Positions 52,691 through 64,000 of a stretch of 64,000 nucleotides of DNA are shown here, piece after piece. Below the pieces are notes generated by a model. The model worked only from the letters and a program-made list of their open reading frames with translations, was not told the DNA's origin and ran no database searches. Location of the stretch: contig CM035352.1 of the NCBI GenBank assembly GCA_020137815.1, positions 3,824,385 to 3,888,384 of the forward strand, written 5' to 3'. Both the position numbers and the translations under genes were made by a program. Source of the stretch: Hormiphora californensis (Eukaryota; Ctenophora; Tentaculata; Cydippida; Pleurobrachiidae). The first letter of the stretch is position 1. Each line of letters begins with the position of its first letter.

Positions 52691-53672
52691 GAACTCTCTC
52701 TGTGTGTGCAGAGCATGCAATGCAGTATATCGAGGGGGGCCTCGTTGTTGATTTTAAGTACACATGGATATCGATATCCAGCACCCAATTAAGCAGCAAT
52801 TAACGAGCCTCAAGCAGGGCTCACAGCAACTAGTGTGAAATCAAGATGTTGATAGAGAGTCCAAATATATAGAGTCCGCCGCTGATATATAATACAGGAA
52901 ACAAGTGCAGAGAGTTTTCACGACATCGTATTGTCACTCCTACGCTTTTTGTTGTGCTGAACATGGACACGAACTGTAGAATGACAATGTACGCGTGGGG
53001 GTAATTGCTATCCGTAACATGGGATTGTTTAACCCTTTGAGGACCATAACGATTGGCCGAACAGAATTTTCTAATTTTTTGTGGAGAAGGTCAGGAAAAT
53101 AGTCTAAGATTATACGAAAAGGGTTTACTGAAATCGGGTTTTTACTTTTTGTGTTATGACATGGGTCATATATGACCCAGTGGTACTTATATGGTACAAA
53201 AAGGTTAGAGACGTCCTGTGTGAGCTATACTGTTATCAGGGACATAAAAACCGGCTCATTGGTGTACTAGAGACATTACTAAACTGTTACAACCGGAATA
53301 TTACGTCTCAGACGGTTTTTTACCTGATTTGGGTCATATATGACCCAGTGGGCCGTTTGGGAAAATTTCAATGATATTGCCGAAAACTAATGAGTTTCGC
53401 TATTTCAACACAAAATAAGCATTTGAAAGTTATTAATATGCTATATAATGATTGTTCAACCATTCAAATTAGATATTATGGGAATATTTACTAGATTTGG
53501 GTCATATATGACCCAGTGGGTCGTATAGGGAAAAATCATACTTCGGATTCAAAAACTCAAATTTCAATCCTTATTTGATGTACAACCAATTACTCGTATC
53601 AATACAAATCCAATCAATAATAGTCCAATCATTCTAACTGATGGTGATGATAAAAACAGTTTCGCTTTTGAG

Positions 53673-54379
53673 TCAGACAGAACCCCTCCCTTTACAACCA
53701 CTAGCCGAACAACCAATATAGGTTTTCTTGTCCGATTTGCAAACATTACACCTACGCCTCTGATCGACGTAAACTGGAAGATGGCTCCCAGAAAGAGCTG
53801 GAGCAGATGATCCGTCTTTCTTAACCTGTTGCAATGGGAATGCCCGTTCTATACAACTAACGTCCTCAACTATACCTCTACAAACTGCCAAACGAAACTC
53901 TTTCGAAGTTTCAGTTTTGTTCGGATGGATGGCCTGGTAAGCTATTCGTGAGTTCATGAGTGATTGATCCATAAAATTAAACACTAGTCTGAGATAGTAC
54001 CTGTGTTTCGACCTCCTATCAGTTCCACAAGTAATATTAGACAGTCTGTCGTGCAAGTCGACTCCCCCATTATATAGGCATTGTAGGACTTGATCACTTC
54101 TGGGCATGGAAAGGACGTCTTTGTTACCTTCCCCTTCACTCTTCTCAGGACTGTTTCGACTTTTTCACAGCTATTGGCGCTTGTAATGACATGAACAGGC
54201 TTATTGTCGATCCATTTTACCACGTTTGTTGCCGTAGATGCTACTGCAGATGCGGCAGGTGACCGGAATATCTTCATCTCTCCACGTGACATGTCCTTAT
54301 CTGCAGGAAACGATGGCATTCCTTTTCGAACTGCTGAAACTACCCCGGTATAATAGATACCATTCTCGAGAAGATGCAA
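53673..54379 (-). pseudogene. piggyBac transposase 3' half, left arm (frameshifted)
   Basis: Reading on the minus strand: LLENGIYYTGVVSA.., FPCPEVIKSYNAY, then a one-base shift, then GGVDLHDRLS, SKHRYYLRLVFNFMDQSLMN, and a C-terminal Cys-rich zinc module RRRCNVCKSDKKTYIGC..C. GVDLHD holds the third catalytic Asp of the DDE/D fold (family knowledge). The frame break lies near 54065-54075, where the other arm is intact. The N-terminal half is missing. Confidence 0.88.
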
Positions 54380-54489
54380 GAGTAAAACTGGTTGCCTTTA
54401 TCAATTTGCCTTATACACGGGACGGAAAGAATCACCTGAGCTGGGGCTAGGCGAATCTGTTGTTGTTAGTCTCACAGAATCTCTGTAGG

Positions 54490-55027
54490 ACACCTGGGTC
54501 AACGTGTACGCCGACAACTACTTCTCAACCCCCGCCCTAGTCCTCAATCTTCTCGAGAATGGTATCTATTATACCGGGGTAGTTTCAGCAGGTCGAAAAG
54601 GAGCCATCGTTTCCTGCAGATTTAAGGACATGTCACGTGGAAAGATGAAGATATTCCGGTCACCTACCGCATCTGCAGTAGCATCTACGACAATAAACGT
54701 GGTAAAATGGATCGACAACAAGGCTGTTCATGTCATTACAAGCGCCAATAGCTGGGAAAAGTCGAAACAGTCCAGAGAAGAGTGAAGGGGAAGGCAACAA
54801 AGTCGTCCTTTCCATGCCCAGAAGTGATCAAGTCCTACAATGCCTATATGGGGGGAGTTGACTTGCACGACAGACTGTCTATTACTTGCGGAACTAATAG
54901 GAGGTCGAAACACATATACTATCTCAGACTAGTGTTTAATATTATGGATCAATCACTCATAAACTCACGAATAGCTTACCAGGCCATCCATCCGAACAAA
55001 ACTGAAACTTCGAAAGAGTGGTTGTAA
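54490..55027 (+). pseudogene. piggyBac transposase 3' half, right arm (frameshifted)
   Basis: Plus-strand mirror of the left arm that reaches further 5': WVNVYADNYFSTPALVLNLL includes the second catalytic Asp (DNYF). A frame break occurs near 54775 (..SWEKSKQSREE stop; the protein resumes KGKATKSSFPCPEVI). After TETSKE the sequence jumps to TGGTTGTAAAGGG, so about 190 bp with the Cys-rich zinc module, kept in the left arm, is deleted here. Neither arm can make a full transposase. Confidence 0.88.
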
Positions 55028-56442
55028 AGGGAGGGGTTCTGTCTGACTCAAAAGCGAAACTGTTTTTATCATCACCATCAGTTAGAATGATTGGACTATT
55101 ATTGATTGGATTTGTATTGATACGAGTAATTGGTTGTACATCAAATAAGGATTGAAATTTGAGTTTTTGAATCCGAAGTATGATTTTTCCCTATACGACC
55201 CACTGGGTCATATATGACCCAAATCTAGTAAATATTCCCATAATATCTAATTTGAATGGTTGAACAATCATTATATAGCATATTAATAACTTTCAAATGC
55301 TTATTTTGTGTTGAAATAGCGAAACTCATTAGTTTTCGGCAATATCATTGAAATTTTCCCAAACGGCCCACTGGGTCATATATGACCCAAATCAGGTAAA
55401 AAACCGTCTGAGACGTAATATTCCGGTTGTAACAGTTTAGTAATGTCTCTAGTACACCAATGAGCCGGTTTTTATGTCCCTGATAACAGTATAGCTCACA
55501 CAGGACGTCTCTAACCTTTTTGTACCATATAAGTACCACTGGGTCATATATGACCCAATTTTTGAAATCGCTATAGCTCAGTCAATTTTTAATATTTTTT
55601 GATGCGGCTTTTTTTTTGCAGTTCTAGTTGGTCTTCTTCTAAAGTGTTTAAAATTATAGAAAATTCGTAGGAGGCGTTTAGAAATGGCATCAAAAGTTAA
55701 AAAATGACCAAAATGAACATCATTTGGACCCAATTATCTAAGCCTTAACATCAATGATTGTGCATGAAACTTGGATTTTTAGGTAGAGAAATGTCTAAAC
55801 TATCATTTAGGCTTTAGTTTGGGCTCAAAAGTTAATCCTGAAGCTGAGAAATCAGTCTTTAGTGCAGTGGGTCATATATGGCCTGTGGTCCTCAAAGGGT
55901 TAACCGCATGTAGTGGCACAGTTATGGAATACGGTGCAGGGAAATACTGAGTTGGTAGTTTCAGAAACTCCTAGTCCGTGTAGCTGATCCACTATGCAGT
56001 ATTATACCAGTAGCGGATAGGATAAATTGATATTAAATCGGTGTCACCAATTATTCCAGTTGTTCCATGTATCAATTGTAGCACTATAAGTCTCGATGGG
56101 AAACTACAGCAGCTTCGTCTCCAGTCGCCTGAAAGAATGAGGTTGTTTAGCTTTTCTAGAGCACTTTAGATTTTACTAGGGGAGAGAAATAGGGTCGTAA
56201 AAGAGGTGGTTTTATGGTTTGGGACGAAATTTATTGAAAATATTAGGATGATGATGGTATTGCAAAGAGAAAGAGTTGCGGCATCGCGGGTATTCCGTTT
56301 ACGACTAAGTAACTAAGTAGCTACTGCAGTATTACAGTATTAACGTTGGTAGGAGACTGCACCCTTCTCAGTTCTCTAGTTCTCTCCGACTAGAACCTGG
56401 TACCAGATAGAACAAACTCTTCCTCAATCTGTCACAAGAACA

Positions 56443-56508
56443 CTAACAAACAGGGCTCTCAGAGATCACTAGAACACTAACAAACAGGGCTCTCAGAGAT
56501 CAGTAAAT
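56443..56508. repeat. Tandem duplication of ~36 bp
   Basis: AGAACACTAACAAACAGGGC then TCTCAGAGATCA occurs twice. Confidence 0.9.
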
Positions 56509-57724
56509 TCTGGGTATATGATTCATATGACACTTGTCTGGCGGCGCAAACCCTATCTTAGCCTTGCTCCACCCTCTCTCTGAACAAACCAACCCTATAG
56601 CTGTGATCAGTGATGCTGGAATTTAGTGGAATACAGTTTTCCGGTCGTTACGTCAGTACGCCCAGTTCAGATATAGGGTCATGCAGGAATTGGTACATAT
56701 AAGTTTGAAACAGGAAACATGACAAGGTCCTGCTGTCAGGTCCTGCTCTCCTGGTGACATGCCAATGCTCTGACAGGGGTCCTGTCTTATTGCACCAGAG
56801 CTTAGACATAGACCGACACACACGGTGTCCTGGAAGGAGGTTTTACCTCGCCTAGAATGACATTGTGCACAATAACAAAAGAGCAGTGGGGTTAAAATAA
56901 TTAACTTTATGACTGAAGTTGCCTTGCTCGACCCTGTTTCACCAAACCATTAGTAACAACCTCAGATTCACCAAAATAAGTAAAAAATCTGCCGATCGTT
57001 TTGGTAAGTTTCCCCAGGATCCCATCATTACATTTTCCAGGGCATTCTAGAACAAGTTCGTAACCAGGGGATGCATTAATTTCCGTGTTTTGAGCATGTG
57101 TCAAGCACTGCAGCCCCCTGATCAGTGCTACTAACACGATCCCCCCACGCACTCACTCATCATTGGTTGGAGTTCACCGCTGTTAAAAACGAGCTTGTCG
57201 GTCCGGCTAGTACTACTCGTTGTTAAGCGACATGAATGCAGCTCAACCCTCGCGCTCAATATAAATCACGTGATCACAGAGCCTTCTCATTGGTCCAACT
57301 CCGCTAGATAACTTGGATCCAGTCTCCTTCCCTTACTATAATATATGCAGGTAGAGTAGAAGGATAAAATGTTTCCCAGAGCTGCTAGAGTTCTAGTGAT
57401 TTCAAACACGCTACGAAAACTAAGATTGGGGACAAATTGGGCACCTAGTCATGGTATTTGAGGTGTAATTTGTCCCTGTACGAGACAGAGAAATATCACT
57501 CATTTTGTGATAAATCACACAATCCAGAGTCCAGGAATTGCAAATAAGTTCGGGAATGAAACCTGTACCTGGGATGATTTTATGCAGTACATGCTCAATC
57601 TTAGCTTGCAAACCATTTGAATAACTATCACACGAATAAAACAACGCATAAAGAATACCAGAGTGTTACCGAACAGTATAACTATAGCTATTGCATCAAT
57701 TTGTATGGAAACGAAAACTTCTGG

Positions 57725-57800
57725 TAACCAATTAAGCGTCTGGTAACCAAAACGTCTGGTAACCAAAACGTTTGGTAACCAAAACGTCTGATAACCAAAA
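57725..57800. repeat. ~16-bp tandem repeat
   Basis: CGTCTGGTAACCAAAA and close variants, four copies. Confidence 0.85.
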
Positions 57801-58617
57801 TGTTACCCGATAACCGACAAACTCCAACCTAACGTGAACAACATTCTGGCGGTGCAGAAAGAGAGAAATGGACAGTTGGAGATTGTTTCAATGGGTCCTG
57901 TTCTTTTCACCCAGATTTCACCTTGTCTGTGATGTATTCCAGTTTGGTTTCTAAATGGGTACAAATCAGGGGCATTGTTTGTAATCTTATTACTGTCCCC
58001 GCATGGACCTCTAGCAACCGGATGAAAGGTCTACAGCTCCAGCGACCTCTCTTTCCTGTCTGATAGGTAGGTCTTTAGTCCCAGACTGCACCCCCGGTAG
58101 ATCAAGTGACCAGCTCTCTTGATACAGGAGAGAGGGAAAGAGTGAGGGGAGACTGGAGAGAGAGAGAGAGAGAGCGAGGGGAAAATGGGAGATAGATAGA
58201 TGAATAGAAAGAAGAGAGATCAAGGACTGACTCTAGGAGGTTGGGGGTGAAAATAAAATACAGTAAAAATAAGAATAAGAAATGGAAGAAAGAACAAAAA
58301 GCCGGAAATCAAGATCTGAGTCCCATGACATACTTTTCGTTATATCTGTGAGCTCGTGTTACTAACGGTGCTGCAGCACCATTTAAGTTCAAATCACCAG
58401 CAACATTACACCGAGTAGTGTGTCACAGCGCTGACAAGCGCCCCGGGGCCAATCCCAGGTCAAGAAACTTCAGAAAAAGAAGATTCTCCATAACACAAAT
58501 GCCCTTCAACTAACATAGGTACCAAGACGATTAAAAGGCAATTACCAACTCAATCTCACTTCTGCCACAAATCACAGGGAACACCAAAAAAAGTTAATAA
58601 ACCGGAATCTTGGATCC

Positions 58618-58672
58618 ATTGCAACCTATGTGAGATCGACCTCGATCTCACTCAGGTGTCAATGTCACCAAA
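58618..58672. repeat. Short foldback shared with 42020-42070
   Basis: TGAGATCGACCTCGATCTCA is a palindrome; the reverse complement of this stretch matches 42020-42070 (CCTGAGTGAGATCGAGGTCG, GGTTGCAATGG). A two-copy short MITE is the simplest reading. Confidence 0.5.
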
Positions 58673-59047
58673 CTGGAATCTAGTGAGAGGAAAAGAGACA
58701 TTTGATCTGATCGGAGTTGCCAACCCGGTTGTACGTTGCTTTGGGTGACCATCTGATACAAATTGCTGAGACTTGTTGAGTTGTAAGCTGGGAACAACAC
58801 GCTTCGAGAGTCGAGACTGGGAGCTGAGCAAAATGAAATGACGAACTGCTGTAGGGTCCCATGCTTTATAAATGTCTTAGTGTGTATGGAGCATTGTGTG
58901 ATTGTGAACAATGGACTAGTTATTATACTCCCACCCCTACATGATCTGTATGGGGCTATTGAATGGACCTCCAGACTATCTGAGATGGGAGGAGGTCCCT
59001 CCCACTTACAGGAGCACCGCAGTGATAGATGATAGAGAGAAGGGAGA

Positions 59048-59049
59048 GA

Positions 59050-59130
<81 letters not shown>
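59048..59130. repeat. (AG)n microsatellite
   Basis: AG run; its mirror (CT)n starts 125 bp downstream. Confidence 0.95.
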
Positions 59131-59131
<1 letters not shown>

Positions 59132-59254
59132 AGCTTGTTAACAGTTTCTAGTTAAACAATGACTCTAACACACAATCAAACTATTGAACTTGATCTTTCA
59201 CATCCACCCATTTCTATCGCTAATTCACTTTCATTGAATCTATCTATAATTCTC

Positions 59255-59276
59255 ACTCTCTCACTCTCTCTCTCTC

Positions 59277-59363
<87 letters not shown>
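59255..59363. repeat. (CT)n microsatellite
   Basis: CT run facing the AG run at 59048, so the two could pair as a hairpin. Confidence 0.95.
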
Positions 59364-59366
<3 letters not shown>

Positions 59367-60291
59367 GCGGGGGAGGATCTACCAATGAAAAGTCATTGTC
59401 GTCACTATGTGAGCTCCATTGATAGACCTTTTTCAACTACCTATTGTTTCTTAGCTTATAAAAGAGCCTCTTTTGAGTTTGAAACTCGCCAATTCATTTG
59501 TGATATCTCGAATGTCAGTGATCCTGTCTCTTTCTGCCGAAATTCACCATCTCCGTCCATGTCACTACAGCAGCTGTCAGAGCATTGGCCTGACCCTGTT
59601 CTCATAACCACAAAGCATTGGCCTGACAGTGTCACTATGAGTTCTCAAGCCCCTCGAATTAGTTGGCAGTAACAAAACCATCAAACCAAGTAATCTTAAC
59701 CTGTGTAATATGAAATGTAACATGACCATGTGTCCTAACGGGAATCCAGTACTACCTACAATGTATTACCTAGCCTGCAGGATTACCAGCAGTACCAACT
59801 TTATGAAAGAATGAATTATTGCACCTTAATATCCGAATATTCAGCCAGTACAACAGAAAAATCCCGGCCTTTGTTCATTCTTAGCTTTATTTTAGACCAC
59901 TATCCCACCAGATCCGCAGAGGGCTAAAAATAAATCATCTCAATGGAGGATGAAACTTACAAATCTCAGTTTATTATTTAACGAAATCCCAAGGTCGTTG
60001 GATTAGTTCATTACACATGGCGCCGGATAACTATTCCTTTCTCCATACCTGTCCCCCTCCAAAACCATAACAATTTGTGTCTTTAATTAATCCACTGATA
60101 CCATGGTGGGGGATGAGACAGGGCCAGAATATATCTTTAAACAGAATTCTCTCCAAAACAACAGAAACAACATCGTCTGCTGACTGCTGAGCCCTATTTC
60201 ATTAGTCCCGCACAGTAATATTACCTACTGCAGCAGTAAACAGTGTTTACTAAACACAGTGTCACAGTACGTAAAGAGCTGGAGAACTCAC

Positions 60292-60343
60292 TTTTCAAGC
60301 CCAAATAAACCGGGTAGTTATATCCAGGGTACCAAGGCACCAT
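60292..60343 (-). CDS. Possible orphan first exon (very tentative)
   Basis: ATG, then 17 open codons (MVPWYPGYNYPVYLGLK) up to AAAA/GTGAGT. No following exon could be placed with confidence; a 3' candidate with matching phase starts after CTTTCAG at 56133. Composition resembles a homeobox-gene N-terminus, but that is only an impression. Confidence 0.2.
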
Positions 60344-60677
60344 TACATGCTACACTGGTAGCCGCAGATGATCTGTGGTTACCACTGCGAAAGACCGTAC
60401 AGCCTGTCACCAGCTGCTATTTGAGATCATGCTGATGATAACCCCTGACCGGATAGAGAAATAATAAAATCGTGGTTTTGGAGAGGTTGGAAGTAAATAA
60501 TAATCGTACAACTTACAAAACATCTTTTACACAATAATCTCCCACCTCAGCTACTCAACTCTGCGGTGAACTACATTCAGACTTCGACGGCGGTAATTTT
60601 GACCTCATAAAATTGATCTGAATAGGCGAACATAAACTTATGAGAACTATAAAACATTCAAATGATAAATAAATGCA

Positions 60678-60745
60678 CAGTCAAACCTCGATTTACCGTG
60701 CAAACCTCTTCCCCGAGGAGTCGACTAGCTAATCGAGGTTTATCT
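60678..60745. mobile_element. Degenerate Tigger-like MITE
   Basis: CAGTCAAACCTCGATTTACC at the left and AATCGAGGTTTA at the right form imperfect inverted ends. Confidence 0.6.
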
Positions 60746-60899
60746 GAGTAATATGTACCCTATAGTTTGTTAGAATATATGGAATCAAGCGGTTAGATAA
60801 AATATGGATTGTAATCCCTTTTGAGAATATTATTGGGACTCAGTTCTTCTTAACTGCGAGGGACAGTGTTGTATGTGCCCTATTAAATAAGAAGTAATA

Positions 60900-60998
60900 C
60901 AGTCGGACCCCGATTTAACGGCCCCCGATTTAGCGGACACCCCGATTTAACGGCAGCATAATCTTCCCCGAGGGTGCCGTTAAATCGGGGTCCGACTG
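60900..60998. mobile_element. Tigger/pogo-like MITE (TA duplication)
   Basis: CAGTCGGACCCCGATTTAAC at the left and its inverse at the right, flanked by TA on both sides. The end sequence is of the pogo/Tigger type (family knowledge). 99 bp, non-coding. Confidence 0.8.
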
Positions 60999-61438
60999 TA
61001 CCCGTTTAATGTAAAAGTATTTAGGTCTAAAACCCCATCTCAAATATGCTGCATAAAAAGTGTTATTGACCATTTTGTGGACAGTCTTCATTTCATCAAT
61101 TGTTCAATACATGCAATAACGGTATCAAATGTATATCTTCGGGTTGCAGGCCTGCTAGCTTTTATCCGACGGTACATTGGTACAATTGTCTCGATCTGTA
61201 CAGTTCAAAACGGTGGTTGTGTTATTTCATGGTGATCATATCTCCTCTTTCACAACACATAATCTTCTGAAATAGTAGATGTACGTTATGACTTGTTGCG
61301 AAGAATGTAATCAATTCAAGTTGGCAGATGTTGTTATGTTTTTAACATGGTTTCTGTGCGCCGCGCGGAGATCGCTCGTGCACCAACTGCTCACAGTTTT
61401 AACTTTCACAGATCACCTGTTGCGCGCCTTACTCCTAC

Positions 61439-63553
<2,115 letters not shown>

Positions 63554-64000
63554 CGCTCATCACTTGGATCACTCTTATTGAGTCTCTCTGCCGCTCCCTC
63601 CCCTCTGCGCAATCCTGATCAGTGATTGTGTTGATGGCTCTCCGCGTGAGCGCTGCTGAGCTCTGATTTTGCTGATGTCGATTCTTGAGAAAAGGAACGC
63701 CCTTCCTATACCTAAAGTGCAAGGGATTTCGTACTGTTGTACAGTAACAGAAATTTTGTTTACTTGGACAGGTTTGGAAGTTGACGCGACATCCAAGACG
63801 AAAAAGTCCTCGAAGAAAAGTGTCCGCGTCGCCGGGTTGAAGACAAAAACATCTCCTTATCGTTCAAAAGCAGCAGGAAAAGCAGAGAAAGTCTTCCGCG
63901 ACGCCACTAGTACTTTTTGGCTTTTTGAGGGTTGAGGTCCGGAAAAGGCCAACGGGAGCCCAGGGGCGCGATCGTGTCCCTTTGGGTTTTGTTTGTGGGG

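Larger units (their letters stand above)
53033..55899. mobile_element. Foldback piggyBac element with TTAA duplications
   Basis: The element begins CCCTTTGAGGACCATAACG and ends with its inverse, GGTCCTCAAAGGG, between TTAA at 53029-53032 and 55900-55903, the piggyBac hallmark. It is a giant inverted repeat: about 53033-54370 and 54550-55899 are mutually complementary apart from indels. Each arm carries three copies of the palindrome GGGTCATATATGACCC (53163, 53333, 53498; 55205, 55373, 55543) plus a degenerate one near the right end. Each arm also carries the 3' half of a piggyBac transposase gene reading outward from the centre toward the ends. The first catalytic Asp region is absent from both arms, so the element is non-autonomous. 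Confidence 0.93.
55904..60290. other. Intergenic, no supported gene
   Basis: Holds tandem repeats, microsatellites and a short foldback. A minus-strand open stretch at 56907-57152 has no ATG and no clear splice context. Nothing else coding is convincing. Confidence 0.55.

Noticed and set aside
56090-56133. Possible terminal exon on the minus strand after CTTTCAG (ATGDEAAVVSHRDL)
   Set aside because: Short, and no upstream exon with proven matching phase.
56907-57152. 81-codon minus frame with a hydrophobic start
   Set aside because: No ATG, no clear acceptor, and not joined to other exons.
57515-57766. Hydrophobic 83-codon minus frame
   Set aside because: No start or splice support; composition is explained by A/T-rich DNA.
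63669-63935. 88-codon plus frame with Lys/Ser-rich stretch
   Set aside because: Overlaps the likely 5' flank of the minus-strand gene; no homologous motif or splice evidence.

Overview
This window is nuclear DNA of an animal. Genes are broken by many spliceosomal introns with GT..AG borders, and the families are metazoan: a Sox HMG-box factor, a SID1-type dsRNA transporter, a rhodopsin-like GPCR, a C2H2 zinc-finger protein and an LDLa/EGF/sushi surface protein. It is very rich in (AG)n/(CT)n microsatellites and palindromic transposons. I read it as an invertebrate, possibly a sponge or another early-branching animal; the species guess is inference only. Gene models were built by hand from splice borders and frame continuity, so internal exons are firmer than ends.

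Layout. 0.5-9.4 kb (-): a six-exon gene whose last exons join into three C2H2 fingers; its introns hold minisatellites, a 1.55 kb perfect-armed foldback transposon and a pair of 0.7 kb hairpin-rich repeats. 9.4-17.0 kb: gene-poor, with microsatellites, hairpins and a Helitron-like element carrying a nested palindromic insert. 17.0-23.3 kb (-): a SID1/SIDT-family membrane protein with a second, uninterrupted Helitron copy and a decayed duplicate exon in its introns. 23.7-28.3 kb: a five-exon GPCR (+) between two copies of an ~875 bp foldback element. 29.2-29.7 kb (+): an unrecognised, frameshifted reading frame. 30.0-33.3 kb (-): a four-exon single-pass membrane protein with repeated RRxS motifs and a foldback transposon 6-8 bases from a splice acceptor. 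34.1-35.3 kb (+): 3' end of an L2/CR1-like LINE. 37.3-43.2 kb (+): an LDLa/EGF/sushi surface protein with an antisense secreted-protein gene nested in an intron. 43.9-52.5 kb (-): a SoxE-like gene. 53.0-55.9 kb: a foldback piggyBac element with TTAA ends. 55.9-64 kb: mostly repeats, with pieces of one minus-strand gene at 61.4-63.6 kb.

The genes do not form an obvious pathway. The shared theme is genome structure: several minisatellites start exactly at splice sites, and most transposons here (mariner-like, piggyBac, and one with 4-bp target duplications) are giant inverted repeats. In three genes reading-frame continuity needs the removal of 43-49 nt inside an apparent exon, so either very short introns are in use or single-base assembly errors are present.
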